From Dyadobacter pollutisoli (GTDB lineage: Bacteria > Bacteroidota > Bacteroidia > Cytophagales > Spirosomataceae), in NCBI RefSeq assembly GCF_026625565.1, contig NZ_CP112998.1, positions 3,722,501 through 3,786,500 of the forward strand: a DNA stretch of 64,000 nt. Direction: 5' to 3'. The notes beneath the pieces are model-generated. The model worked only from the letters and a program-made list of their open reading frames with translations, had not been told where the DNA came from and made no database searches. Shown piece after piece: positions 33,582-43,675 of the stretch. Within the stretch, counting starts at the first letter, position 1. Each line of letters opens with the position of its first letter. The position numbers and the translations under genes are program-made.

Positions 33582-34844
33582 ATGAAAAGAGACTCTATCC
33601 GCTGGTTTGTAGTCATGATGGTATTTGTTGCCACGGGATTGAGTTTTCTCGATCGGCAGGTGCTTTCCATCGCGATCATCAGGATCCAGAAAGAGTTTGG
33701 TTTCAATGATATAGAGTACGGCTGGGTCAACACCAGTTTTTTGCTCAGCTATGCATTCATGTTCACAGCAGGCGGCTGGCTGATCGACCGGATCGGGGCA
33801 AAAAAAGGCCTTGCAGTGGCCGTGGGCGTATGGTCGGTGGCTAATGCAATGCATGGCGTCATGAACAACCTATCGCAGCTTATTGCTTTCCGGTTCTTTC
33901 TGGGTATGGGCGAAGGCGCCTGTTTTCCCGGAGCCGCCAAGACGGTATATGATTGGTTTGACAAAAAAGAAAGGGCGTTGGCCAACGGAATCGCCATCGG
34001 AGGCTCTGCCATCGGGGCGGTAATTGCGCCTCCCCTCACGATCTGGATCTCGGAATATTTCGGCTGGCGTGCTGGTTTTGTGATCCCGGGGCTGGTTGGT
34101 ATAGTCTGGGTAGCAGTTTGGCTAATGATTCCCTGGCAAAAAACAGTTTCGAACATTGCCGTCCGTCAGGAAGTCGCCGAAACTACGGGTAACATTCCAT
34201 TCTCTACAATATTGAAATTAAAAGAAACCTGGGTATTCATTTTCATGCGCTTTTTGCTTGATCCGGTAATGTATTTTATGCTGTTCTGGATACCAAAATA
34301 CCTGAATCAGGTGCGCGGTGTGCCTTTTGAACAAATCGGTGGGTTGTTCTGGATACCGTTTCTGGCGCTGGGCGTCGCCAATGTACTGGGTGGTTTTCTG
34401 TCGGACAGGCTGGTAAAAAGTAATTTCAGCATTAACAAGGCCCGCAAAACGGTCATGGGATTCGCGGCAGCACTGACGCTGGCAGTTCCATTGACCGAGT
34501 ACACATCCGAAGTTGCGGTTGCCGTAGCGATGATGGCGGTTTATATGTTTGCGCATGGCTTTTGGATCACCAATTACATTACCTGCATTTCGGATATGTT
34601 TGGCCCAAAAGCTACGTCCACGGTCGTGGGACTTTCGGGTACCGCCGGGGCGATTTCGAGTCTGGTACTCAACCCATTGATCGGCAAAATCGTGCAGGAT
34701 TACTCTTACAGACCCATGTGGATCGCCGCGGGGCTGCTATACCCGGTTGCATTCGCGGCCTTTGTTTTGTTAATACCCAAAATCCGGTTCCTGTTTCAGG
34801 AAGTTGAAACTGCGCAGGTAAGCTCGGACGTGATCACGAATTAA
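33582..34844 (+). CDS. MFS permease, hexuronate/ACS type
   Basis: 420 residues with 12 membrane helices and the MFS signature between helices 2 and 3 (GWLIDRIGAKKGLAVAVGVW). The opening (RWFVVMMVFVATGLSFLDRQ) and GMGEGACFPGAAKTVYDWF are typical of the anion:cation symporter branch that contains ExuT-like hexuronate transporters. It probably imports a monosaccharide or sugar acid produced by the downstream periplasmic enzymes. It is the first gene of the carbohydrate locus, with a clear promoter and dyad. The substrate is inferred only. Confidence 0.88.
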   Translation: MKRDSIRWFVVMMVFVATGLSFLDRQVLSIAIIRIQKEFGFNDIEYGWVNTSFLLSYAFMFTAGGWLIDRIGAKKGLAVAVGVWSVANAMHGVMNNLSQLIAFRFFLGMGEGACFPGAAKTVYDWFDKKERALANGIAIGGSAIGAVIAPPLTIWISEYFGWRAGFVIPGLVGIVWVAVWLMIPWQKTVSNIAVRQEVAETTGNIPFSTILKLKETWVFIFMRFLLDPVMYFMLFWIPKYLNQVRGVPFEQIGGLFWIPFLALGVANVLGGFLSDRLVKSNFSINKARKTVMGFAAALTLAVPLTEYTSEVAVAVAMMAVYMFAHGFWITNYITCISDMFGPKATSTVVGLSGTAGAISSLVLNPLIGKIVQDYSYRPMWIAAGLLYPVAFAAFVLLIPKIRFLFQEVETAQVSSDVITN

Positions 34845-34863
34845 AAAATTTTGTCTGAAATAA

Positions 34864-34877
34864 CTTAGTGCGTTAAG
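34864..34877. promoter_or_regulatory. Candidate GntR operator, copy 2
   Basis: CTTA-GTGCGT-TAAG is a dyad with perfect 4-bp arms, 33 bp before the isomerase ATG. It repeats the motif at 33564-33577 and suggests a second regulated start inside the locus. Confidence 0.55.
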
Positions 34878-34909
34878 AATTTAAAAATTAGAAAAAATAT
34901 AAATCAATT

Positions 34910-36409
34910 ATGGGAAATCCATTACAAAGCGAAAACCACGTAACGCAGCAGGCCATCATCCAGATACGAAAGCCAACCCGTCCCAGGATCGGTGTTTTTG
35001 GAGTCGGTTATTATAAGTATTGGAGCCAGTTTGAGGGGCTGCTAGACGATATGCTACGAAAGCAGGCCATTTTCATTGAAAAAATACAAACCGGATCACA
35101 CGCGGAAGTGATCGACTTTGGACTGGTGGATAATGTAGAAAAGGCTTACCAGCTGGTACCCAAGCTGAATGCGGCCAATCTGGACCTGATATTCTGCGAT
35201 ATGGTTACCTATGCGACTTCCAACACATTTGGTACCATTATTCGCAGCGTCAACGTACCGATCGTGCTCGTGGCCCTGCAACCCGACCAGGCCATGGATT
35301 ACACGCGTGCTTCCACATACATGCAGCTGTATAATGATGACATCTGCTCGCTGCCCGAGTTTGCGGGCGTAGCTGCACGTATGGGTAAAAAAGTACCTGA
35401 TATGATCATCGGAACATTGTACGACGATCCGCAGGCCGATGCCGAAATCGAAGAGTACTGCCGCATTGCAGCCGTTTTGCACGATTTGAAAACTTCCCGG
35501 ATCGGTCACATTGGTCACCCGATCGAGGCGATGCTGGATATGCATTCCGACTCGACAATGTTCACCGCGCACTTTGGCGCGCACATTGTACAATGCGAGG
35601 CGCACGAGATCGTGACCCAGTACCAGCGATCGGGCCCGGAGGAAATTGAACCGGTAAAAGAACGCATCCTCGATTTCTTCGATACGCCCGATCCTGTTTC
35701 TGACCCGATTTCGGAAAAACTCAGGGATTCGGATCTTGAAATCGCTGCCCGGGTAACCGTCGCCCTTGAAAAATTCATTGAAGAAAAGAAACTGGACGGC
35801 CTGGCTTATTACTACGAAGGTCCCGAAAATAGCGAAACGCGCACGGTGATGTCCAACCTCATTGTCGGGAATTCACTGCTGACCGGTGCAGGATTTCCAA
35901 TGTGCGGCGAGTCGGACCTCAAAACCTGCTTTGCGATGCTGATCATGGAACGTTTAGGCATAGGCGGTAGCTTTGCGGAGTTCCACCCGGTGGATTTTAA
36001 AGAAGGATTTGTACTGGTGGGCCACGACGGCCCGCACAATGTCGCCATTGCACAGGGACGACCTGTTTTGAGAAGCCTTACGAAGTACCACGGCAAGCCG
36101 GGTTTTGGCGCCGGGGTGGAGTTCAAAATCAAGGAAGGCCCTATTACGATGCTGAGTATCAACTCTACTTATGATGGAAAATTCAAATTTGTGATCGCCG
36201 AAGGTCAGTCTGTCGAGGGGCCGATCCCTCCTACCGGCAATACCAACACGCGCGGATTTTTCAAACCTGACGTGCGCACATTTTTGCAAAGATGGATGAA
36301 AGAAGGCCCTACGCACCATTTTGCGCTCGGTGTAGGCCACCATGCCAATACTATCCAGAAGATCGCCAATTACCTCAACCTGGAATCGGTGATCATCAGG
36401 CAGGATTAA
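34910..36409 (+). CDS. L-fucose/L-arabinose isomerase-family protein
   Basis: 499 residues, in the usual range for this family. The N-terminal Rossmann-like part reads RPRIGVFGVGYYKYWSQFEG. The second domain (GRIGHPIEAMLDMHSD-like, here RIGHIGHPIEAMLDMHSDST) and the metal-site region (GESDLKTCFAMLIMERLGIG, with the Glu) are recognisable, and the C-terminal beta domain contains GHHANTIQKIANYLNLE. Family members interconvert aldoses and ketoses with Mn2+, as hexamers or trimers. The exact sugar cannot be read. It starts 65 bp after the permease, with its own dyad upstream, and is followed 49 bp later by susC. Confidence 0.85.
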   Translation: MGNPLQSENHVTQQAIIQIRKPTRPRIGVFGVGYYKYWSQFEGLLDDMLRKQAIFIEKIQTGSHAEVIDFGLVDNVEKAYQLVPKLNAANLDLIFCDMVTYATSNTFGTIIRSVNVPIVLVALQPDQAMDYTRASTYMQLYNDDICSLPEFAGVAARMGKKVPDMIIGTLYDDPQADAEIEEYCRIAAVLHDLKTSRIGHIGHPIEAMLDMHSDSTMFTAHFGAHIVQCEAHEIVTQYQRSGPEEIEPVKERILDFFDTPDPVSDPISEKLRDSDLEIAARVTVALEKFIEEKKLDGLAYYYEGPENSETRTVMSNLIVGNSLLTGAGFPMCGESDLKTCFAMLIMERLGIGGSFAEFHPVDFKEGFVLVGHDGPHNVAIAQGRPVLRSLTKYHGKPGFGAGVEFKIKEGPITMLSINSTYDGKFKFVIAEGQSVEGPIPPTGNTNTRGFFKPDVRTFLQRWMKEGPTHHFALGVGHHANTIQKIANYLNLESVIIRQD

Positions 36410-36458
36410 TAACTGTTCCAAACCCAAAAACAAGCCCAATCCTAATCACTAAAAGACG

Positions 36459-39400
36459 ATGAAACGATCTTTATTCCCAAAGCTATCGCCGTGGGTTACC
36501 GGCACGCTGCTGTGTTTACTCTTTTTAACGGGCACATTACATGCCCAAACGGACTCGAAAATTACGGTTAGCGGCAAAATTAAAGCCGAAAATGACAACA
36601 CGCCACTCATCGGTGCCACCATTGCGGAGAAAGGTACAAACACTGGTACCACCGCCGATGTGGATGGTAACTACAAAATTTCGGTAGCCCAGGGCGCGAG
36701 CATTGTGGTGAGTTTCATCGGGTATGTACCACAGGAAATCCAGGTCGACAACCGGTCGGTGATTGATGTAACGCTGAAAGCCGACCAGCAGCAGTTACAG
36801 GATGTGGTGGTGGTGGGATATGGAACGGCCCGAAAAAAGGACCTTACTGGTTCTATCGCCAAGATTTCCAGTGAGCAACTCATTCAGCCATCGGCAGGAA
36901 GCTTTGATCAGATGCTGCAAGGCAAGGTTCCCGGGGTGCAAATCAGCCAGACTACCGGTGCGCCTGGCGGTAATGTCAACATTCTCATCCGTGGGGTGAG
37001 CTCCATTACGGGCGGAAATCAGCCGTTGTACGTGATCGACGGCTTTGCGATCGGTTCCGGCGGCGGCGGTTCGGATATGCGTAATTATGGCGGAAACAAC
37101 TTTTCATCGGCCGGAATGGCAGCCAATACGGGTAACCGCGTCAACCCGCTGGCTTCCATTAATCCGTCTGACATTGAATCCATTGAAATACTAAAAGATG
37201 CCTCTGCTACTGCCATTTACGGCTCGCGCGGGGCGAATGGGGTCGTGATCGTCACCACCAAACGTGGCGCTTACGGCAAGTCGCAGATCAGTGTGGACGC
37301 TTCTTATGGATTTCAGGAAGTGGCGCATAAGCTGGATATGATGAACGCCAAGCAATATGCTGATTATCTGGTTGATGGAAGGGATAATGCCTGGGTTTAT
37401 GCAGGCGGAAAAGCAACGGATGCCAATGAATTAAGATCTGTCAATACCAGGGTAATGCCGGATTTCAGAAATCCTGAGTCACTTACTACTGATACCGATT
37501 GGCAAGATGTGCTGTTCCGCACTGCGCCTGTCAGGAATCTGCAGGTATCGTCAACCGGCGGCACCGAAAAGGCAAAATACTTTATATCAGCGGGTTATTT
37601 TTCCCAAGAAGGTGTGATCATCAATTCTGATTATACCCGTTTCAATTTGCGGGTTAACCTCGACGCGCAGGTTACAAAGCGCATTAAAATTGGTACTTCG
37701 ACATTCGGATCTTATGGTTTTGGCCGTTTTGTGAACACCGAATCGCATTACGGAGCGGGCGGACTTTTGGCCAATGCATTGGCCGCCTCGCCGACGATTC
37801 CGGTTTATAATAGTACTGGTGGTTATTATTTTAACCAAAATGACGTCAATGATGGTTTGGGATTCCTGGCTAATGTACTGGCGGTAAGTGACGGATCCAG
37901 CGATCGCCGGAAAGTGATGGACCTGGTTACCAACAATTTTGTGGAGGTGAATATCAATAATGATCTCACTTTCAAAAGCTCCATCGGGGTCAATTTTGGT
38001 ACCAATAATATCAGGCTGTGGCGGTCATCTGCGGTCCCCAACTATGGCACATTGAACTACCCGGCATCCGCAGGAACTTCCCGCGCGGAAAACCTCAATT
38101 GGCTGAATGAAAATACATTGACATATGTAAAAGTGTTTAATAATAAGCATTTTGTGAATGGTTTGATCGGTTTCACCGCTCAGAAAAACAGCCGGGACCT
38201 GGTTTCAGTAGGAGCTTCCGATTTCCCGACGGAGTATGTGCCTTTTATTACGGGGGGTATCGTCAATGCGGGGTCGCAAAGCATCAATGAGTGGTCGCTT
38301 TTGTCCATGATGGCGCGGGCAACTTACTCTTATGCAGGCAAATACATGTTTACTGCCACGGTTCGCCGCGATGGCAGTTCAAGATTTGGGGCTAATAACC
38401 GCTGGGGTTCATTTCCGTCATTCTCAGTAGGATATAATATTTCTGAGGAAAATTTCATGAAGGATCAAAATGTGATCAGTAACCTCAAACTGCGCGCAAG
38501 CTATGGTATCTCCGGAAATAATCAGATCGGGGATTACACCAGTATCGGGCTGCTATCGACCACCAAGTATGTGAAAAACAAAGCATTAAGCCCGGGCCTC
38601 GTTCCCAGTACATTGTCCAATGATAACCTGACGTGGGAAAAATCGAAGCAAACCAATATAGGTATCGACCTGAGCCTGTTCAAAGACCGGATCACACTGA
38701 CTGCCGATGCCTACCGCGACCGGAAAACGGATTTGTTGCTGGCAGTGCAATTGCCTGCCGCGTCTGGATTCAGCAGCTCTACCCAAAACATTGGAGATAT
38801 TGAAAACAAAGGCTTCGAGCTAGGTTTGCAGACCGTCAACATTCGCCACAAAGGTTTTGAATGGAACACCAATGTTACTTTCAGCCATAATGAAAACAAG
38901 GTGATGAAGCTGGCGACCGAAGGTGGCCGGATTTCCAACTCCGCCTATCAGATCACCGAAGTAGGTTCGCCGATATCGAGCTTTTACCTGATCAACAAAC
39001 TCGGTGTCTTCATGACCAGCGCAGAACTCGACGGTGCCGCGCTGCAACATCCTAAGACACAAGCGGGTGACCTCAAATTTGAGGACGTGAATAAGGACGG
39101 CGTCATTAACCAGAGTGACCGGAAAATTGTCGGAACGCCCTGGCCGGACTTTACCTGGGGGTTGGACAACAATTTCAGTCTGGGCGGATTGAGTCTGAAT
39201 ATTGGCCTGGTAGGCTCCCACGGCGCATACACTTACCTCGACGCGGGTGCATCGCTTTTGGGTAGTAATGGGGTTCAAAACAACCTGGCGCTCACAGATA
39301 AAAGATGGCGGTCAGAGGCCAATCCAGGCGATGGTATCATGCCGCGGTCGATCAGGAGTAACCATGCGCTGGGCTTTGGAACATCGTCACATTACCTGTT

Positions 39401-39650
39401 TGACAATTCTTTTACCCGCATCAAAAACATCAAACTGTCATACAACCTGCCCAAAGAACTGACCCAGCGCATGGGATTGAGCGCTTTGAATGTGTATGCC
39501 AATGCTGCAAACGTGTTCACTTTTACTGACTACCCAGGTTACGACCCTGAATCGAGCATTACGGGCGACAATGTGGTCAATGCGGGCATCGATTACCTGA
39601 ACTATCCGCTTCCACGCACTTATACATTAGGGATCAAACTCACTTTTTAA
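36459..39650 (+). CDS. SusC-like TonB-linked outer-membrane glycan importer
   Basis: 1063 residues, normal SusC length. Signal peptide ending GTLHAQ. Carboxypeptidase-regulatory domain (ISVSGKIKAENDNTPLIGA-type opening, VDGNYKISVAQGASIVVSFI). TonB-box/plug start QDVVVVGYGTARKKDLTGSI, plug LQGKVPGVQISQTTGAPGG and the SusC hallmark IEILKDASATAIYGSRGANG. The barrel ends TYTLGIKLTF. It pairs with the SusD gene 11 bp downstream. The complex imports oligosaccharides that the downstream enzymes expose. Confidence 0.95.
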   Translation: MKRSLFPKLSPWVTGTLLCLLFLTGTLHAQTDSKITVSGKIKAENDNTPLIGATIAEKGTNTGTTADVDGNYKISVAQGASIVVSFIGYVPQEIQVDNRSVIDVTLKADQQQLQDVVVVGYGTARKKDLTGSIAKISSEQLIQPSAGSFDQMLQGKVPGVQISQTTGAPGGNVNILIRGVSSITGGNQPLYVIDGFAIGSGGGGSDMRNYGGNNFSSAGMAANTGNRVNPLASINPSDIESIEILKDASATAIYGSRGANGVVIVTTKRGAYGKSQISVDASYGFQEVAHKLDMMNAKQYADYLVDGRDNAWVYAGGKATDANELRSVNTRVMPDFRNPESLTTDTDWQDVLFRTAPVRNLQVSSTGGTEKAKYFISAGYFSQEGVIINSDYTRFNLRVNLDAQVTKRIKIGTSTFGSYGFGRFVNTESHYGAGGLLANALAASPTIPVYNSTGGYYFNQNDVNDGLGFLANVLAVSDGSSDRRKVMDLVTNNFVEVNINNDLTFKSSIGVNFGTNNIRLWRSSAVPNYGTLNYPASAGTSRAENLNWLNENTLTYVKVFNNKHFVNGLIGFTAQKNSRDLVSVGASDFPTEYVPFITGGIVNAGSQSINEWSLLSMMARATYSYAGKYMFTATVRRDGSSRFGANNRWGSFPSFSVGYNISEENFMKDQNVISNLKLRASYGISGNNQIGDYTSIGLLSTTKYVKNKALSPGLVPSTLSNDNLTWEKSKQTNIGIDLSLFKDRITLTADAYRDRKTDLLLAVQLPAASGFSSSTQNIGDIENKGFELGLQTVNIRHKGFEWNTNVTFSHNENKVMKLATEGGRISNSAYQITEVGSPISSFYLINKLGVFMTSAELDGAALQHPKTQAGDLKFEDVNKDGVINQSDRKIVGTPWPDFTWGLDNNFSLGGLSLNIGLVGSHGAYTYLDAGASLLGSNGVQNNLALTDKRWRSEANPGDGIMPRSIRSNHALGFGTSSHYLFDNSFTRIKNIKLSYNLPKELTQRMGLSALNVYANAANVFTFTDYPGYDPESSITGDNVVNAGIDYLNYPLPRTYTLGIKLTF

Positions 39651-39661
39651 TAGCTGCCGCA

Positions 39662-41095
39662 ATGAAAAAATTGATCATTTATAGCCTCATCGGAGTTGCC
39701 GTTGCCTCCTGTTCAGACTTTCTGAACCTGCAACCTCAATATCAGATCAACGAAAATTCGTTTTATAAAAGCCCGAAAGACTTCGAAACAGCGCTGGTAG
39801 GTAACTATGCCGGTTTGCAGGGGCTCCACAATACGTCGGTAGTCAATGTCGGAGATCTCACAACGGACAATACCGACATTAAATCGACGTCTCCTACAAC
39901 TTCCGAGGCGGAATGTGATGAAATGAACCTCACCGCTTCCAATGATTTCCTCAATAGTATCTGGGGAACCTGCTTTGCTACCATTGCAAGATCGAATAAT
40001 ATCCTGTCGCGCCTGGACGCCGTGACGATGACGGATGCGCAGAAAAACCAGTACAATGGGGAAGCATTGTTTTTGAGAGCTTACAGCTATTTTTATCTGG
40101 TCCGCTTGTTCGGTAATGTTCCCATTGTGGACGTTTCGTTTCGAAGCCCTGACGAGATTATGAATTTTGATATGACCAGAAAACCGGTCAGCGAGGTGTA
40201 CAATGTGATTATTAAGGACCTGACTGAATCAGCGACGTTGTTAAATGGAGTAACAGGTTTGAGTAAATCCCAGGCTTCCGTTGGCGCTGCTAAAACGCTG
40301 CTGGGTAAAGTTTACCTGACAACCAAACAGTTCGATCTTGCCAAAACAGTGTTAAAAGAAGTCATTGATCTGAAAGCTTATACATTGAATGCGGACTACA
40401 AAAAACTGTTTACCAATGGCAATGACGAGTTGCCCGAATCCATTTTTGAGATAAAATATCTGTCAGGTAACGTCGGTGAAGGCAACTCCTTTTCAACGAT
40501 TTTCATGCCCTCCCGGTTTGACGTCGGCATGTTTCCAGGCAATATGCAGGGAGCTGGAAGAGTATTGCCAACGCGCCAGATGGCGAATTCTTACGAAAAG
40601 GGCGATTTGCGCAGAGCGGCTTCGATAGGCGACTCGGTGAAATTAATCAGCGGCAAGTATGAAAAGGATCTGTTTGGACTAAAATTCGTCGATTTCACGA
40701 CCGGGATTGTAGGTGATGGAGGCATCAATTTCACATCGCTCCGCTATGCCGACGTGTTGCTGATGTATGCCGAAGCATTGAATGAAACCAGCAATACCAC
40801 CGAGGCGCATACTTACATTAATATGGTGCGGAGCCGGGCCGGGCTTCCTGCTTTGGCAGGGCTAGCAAAGGCGGATTTGACCCTGGCGCTTGAAAATGAG
40901 AGAAAATTTGAGTTTTTCCTGGAAGGCCACCGGTGGTTTGACCTTATTCGTACCGGTCGGTTCCTGACTGTGATGAACAAATATTTTAAGGATAATGGAC
41001 TGAGTTTCACAGTGGCTGAGCATGAGGTACTGATGCCGGTACCGCTCAGGGAAATTGATATCAATCCTAATCTAGGCCAGAATCCGGGTTATTGA
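39662..41095 (+). CDS. SusD-like surface glycan-binding lipoprotein
   Basis: 477 residues with a lipoprotein signal (MKKLIIYSLIGVAVASC, Cys anchor followed by SD). The alpha-helical TPR-like SusD fold is indicated by FLNLQPQYQINENSFYKSPK, LFLRAYSYFYLVRLFGNVPI and the C-terminal RDAEALNE-type helix (LLMYAEALNETSNTTEAHTY), then LENERKFEFFLEGHRWFDLI. It closes the SusC pore and captures glycan. It starts 11 bp after susC and 34 bp before the unknown hydrolase gene. Confidence 0.95.
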   Translation: MKKLIIYSLIGVAVASCSDFLNLQPQYQINENSFYKSPKDFETALVGNYAGLQGLHNTSVVNVGDLTTDNTDIKSTSPTTSEAECDEMNLTASNDFLNSIWGTCFATIARSNNILSRLDAVTMTDAQKNQYNGEALFLRAYSYFYLVRLFGNVPIVDVSFRSPDEIMNFDMTRKPVSEVYNVIIKDLTESATLLNGVTGLSKSQASVGAAKTLLGKVYLTTKQFDLAKTVLKEVIDLKAYTLNADYKKLFTNGNDELPESIFEIKYLSGNVGEGNSFSTIFMPSRFDVGMFPGNMQGAGRVLPTRQMANSYEKGDLRRAASIGDSVKLISGKYEKDLFGLKFVDFTTGIVGDGGINFTSLRYADVLLMYAEALNETSNTTEAHTYINMVRSRAGLPALAGLAKADLTLALENERKFEFFLEGHRWFDLIRTGRFLTVMNKYFKDNGLSFTVAEHEVLMPVPLREIDINPNLGQNPGY

Positions 41096-41129
41096 GTAGT
41101 AAAATAGCAACTGATAATCTTTTGTTCAT

Positions 41130-43664
41130 ATGCGTTTCAAGATTCTCAACTTCTCCTTCCTGCTGTCCGCGACATTCATTTTGACTGTTTTTTCTGGTCA
41201 ATCCGTCGCTCAGGAAGTTTCATTTCTGCGTGGAAAACCATTCAACAACATTACGATGGAAACCTCGCTGAAACCTTTCAAGAAAAATGACAAAACCTAC
41301 ATCCGGGCCGTAGCGAAGGAAATGTTTGTGCAATGGCATGCATTGCTCCGCCACGCCGACACAGTTTCGGTAATGCTTTGGACGGGCGACGGCTCTGAGA
41401 TCCTGGAATACAAAGGCACCCCGTCGCAGCCGCTGGAATGGGCACAGTACATTGGGAATCCCAACACGAAACACGAGGTAAACTCCGGCCCCAAAGAGCT
41501 GTCCATTCACGAACGTGCTTATTATTATCTCGAAAACCCGCCCAAATTCACCTATGGCGACCTGAAATTCATTGTGCAGGCATTGAAAGAAGAAGGGCAT
41601 AAAGTGACGGGCAAGCCGATCCGCGTCGGGGAGACATTCGACCCGGGCCCGGAGTTTGCCAAATCGGATTTTAAATATAACCGACATACCGAAATCCTCG
41701 GCGGCAGCGCAATGGGCCATAATACAATGGTAAGCTGCTACTCGGTACTGAAAGGCGACAACGAGGTGTACGCCGGCTTCCCGAAAGGTATCCCCGACAA
41801 TACCCCTTTCGGTACTTTTTTGGGAAGACAAAGCCGTCATTTACTGAAAGATATGGGTTTTGATTTCCTGTGGATGAGCAATGGTTTTGGTTTCGGCGTG
41901 GAAGGCTGGTCGTCTACCGGGGCTATTTTTGACGGAAAAGGATTTGATCAGGCCAAACTGGCAGCTACCAAGTCTAAGATCTCGGATTTTTGGAAATATT
42001 TTAGGGCTGAATGTCCCGATATACAAATACAAACGCGTGGCACCAACCTTTCGACCGGCACGGATTTGGCGCGGGATGGGGTGGATTTACAATCAATCTA
42101 CAAAGACAAAAACATTCTTCCTCCGCCCAATTCTCCCTGGGCGGCATTGGATGGTGACTTCGGACTGGAAATGGTGGGTTACATGTCAAGAATGGCCGAG
42201 CTGCCCGACGAGCGTTACCTTTTCAGGTATTACACCCACGATCCGTGGTGGATCAATAGTCCCTGGCTGGACCGCTACGGACGCGAGCCGCACGACATTT
42301 ACCTGCCGCTTTCGGTGGCGCGCATTAATGCCAAAGGTCAGACGAAGTTGCCGACGCATTTGAATTTGCTGAGTATCGACAACTCATTCGGCGATATGCC
42401 GACGCAGGTTCCCGACGAAGTCACGCCCCATCTTTTGAAAGCCCGCTACGACTCCCCCACTGCACCCGGGCCGCTGGTATGGGTATATCCATTCGACGAA
42501 TACCATGAATGGGCCTATAAATACAAGGACCGGCTGCCGGAAATCTATTACGGCGACTGGCTGATTCGTCAGGCGATTAACAATGGCTTTCCTTTAAATA
42601 CCGTGATTTCAACGGGTTCATTTCAAAAAGTGATCAAAACCGAACCTCAGAAATTCAGTGAATCAGCGTTGGTAACCATTGTTCCTGACGCGGGTTCCTC
42701 GCTCGAAAAAGCATTGATCACATTTGTTCAAAACGGTGGGAAATTGCTCGTTTACGGACCGGCTGGCCATGCAGGGAAAGACTTTCTGACCTTGCTGAAC
42801 CTGGCCAATGTCACGCCACTGGAAGGCGAGTTCACCATCAAATCTGTGTACAAAGGTGATGCCATGACCGCGCCCTACCCTGACAAGATCCTGCATAGCG
42901 CATTGTTTTCGGGAGGCGGGATCGCTTCTCAGTTGCTGGATGCTAACGACAATGCAACGCGCGTACTTTCCCAGATGACGCAGGCGGGGCAAACCCGTGA
43001 CGCTGCCTGGGTACGTGAAAAGCCGGAATGGAAAGGTGGAAAAGTACTGTACATCCGTGGTACCAATTCGAGTAAGTTCACCGGCGGAAAACTGCTCACA
43101 CCCGACGATCCCGCTGAATTGTTCACCGGGCCACTGCTGATGCGGTATGCATTGCAGGAATTTGGGATCAATCTGGGCATTACTAAGGAAGATCCTTCTG
43201 TAAAAAACCCGGTGCTGACGATCGCCAGGAGCAATAATGCATTCATTTTTTCGGGTTATAATCCTAATACGACGATTGTCAACAATTTCAAATTCCCGCA
43301 AGGCGCGCCGCTGCTGCTGGGTTTTGATACCAAACTGGATAAAGGAAACTCAGTTTACACATTACCTACTTCCTGGAACCGGGAGTCGCGGTTTTTCATC
43401 GAACAAAATGAGGGTATCGTTTCTTTAAAAGAATTGCATTCGGGTGAAATGGGTATTTCTAAGCGGTACAAGCTCACCGGATTGAAGAATGCAACCGTTC
43501 GCATTTACGCCGATGATAACATCACGACCAATGATTTTCATGCCTATTTGAATGCAAATTATCCTTGGAAAGAAGGAAAGATCTCTTTTAAAGAAGGCGA
43601 TCAGAAGTTCGGTAAACATTTTGTGGTAGAAAAGATCACGGGGAGCCTTGTTGTTTCCTGGTAA
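41130..43664 (+). CDS. Large exported putative glycosidase of unrecognised family
   Basis: 844 residues with a signal peptide ending GQSVAQ. I do not recognise the family. Residues ~30-480 look like an alpha/beta barrel (GKPFNNITMETSLKPFKKND, DSVSVMLWTGDG-type strand, RIGETFDPGPEF-like IRVGETFDPGPEFA, MGFDFLWMSNGFGFGVEGW), with acidic residues at strand ends. Residues ~495-640 resemble the GATase-like beta-galactosidase trimerisation domain (LVTIVPDAGSSLEKALITFV, GGKLLVYGPAGHAG). The rest is beta-rich. That order is like GH42-type enzymes. Its place between SusD and an esterase supports glycan cleavage. The start ATG 41130 fits the signal peptide. Confidence 0.65.
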   Translation: MRFKILNFSFLLSATFILTVFSGQSVAQEVSFLRGKPFNNITMETSLKPFKKNDKTYIRAVAKEMFVQWHALLRHADTVSVMLWTGDGSEILEYKGTPSQPLEWAQYIGNPNTKHEVNSGPKELSIHERAYYYLENPPKFTYGDLKFIVQALKEEGHKVTGKPIRVGETFDPGPEFAKSDFKYNRHTEILGGSAMGHNTMVSCYSVLKGDNEVYAGFPKGIPDNTPFGTFLGRQSRHLLKDMGFDFLWMSNGFGFGVEGWSSTGAIFDGKGFDQAKLAATKSKISDFWKYFRAECPDIQIQTRGTNLSTGTDLARDGVDLQSIYKDKNILPPPNSPWAALDGDFGLEMVGYMSRMAELPDERYLFRYYTHDPWWINSPWLDRYGREPHDIYLPLSVARINAKGQTKLPTHLNLLSIDNSFGDMPTQVPDEVTPHLLKARYDSPTAPGPLVWVYPFDEYHEWAYKYKDRLPEIYYGDWLIRQAINNGFPLNTVISTGSFQKVIKTEPQKFSESALVTIVPDAGSSLEKALITFVQNGGKLLVYGPAGHAGKDFLTLLNLANVTPLEGEFTIKSVYKGDAMTAPYPDKILHSALFSGGGIASQLLDANDNATRVLSQMTQAGQTRDAAWVREKPEWKGGKVLYIRGTNSSKFTGGKLLTPDDPAELFTGPLLMRYALQEFGINLGITKEDPSVKNPVLTIARSNNAFIFSGYNPNTTIVNNFKFPQGAPLLLGFDTKLDKGNSVYTLPTSWNRESRFFIEQNEGIVSLKELHSGEMGISKRYKLTGLKNATVRIYADDNITTNDFHAYLNANYPWKEGKISFKEGDQKFGKHFVVEKITGSLVVSW

Positions 43665-43675
43665 AACCTTCGATT

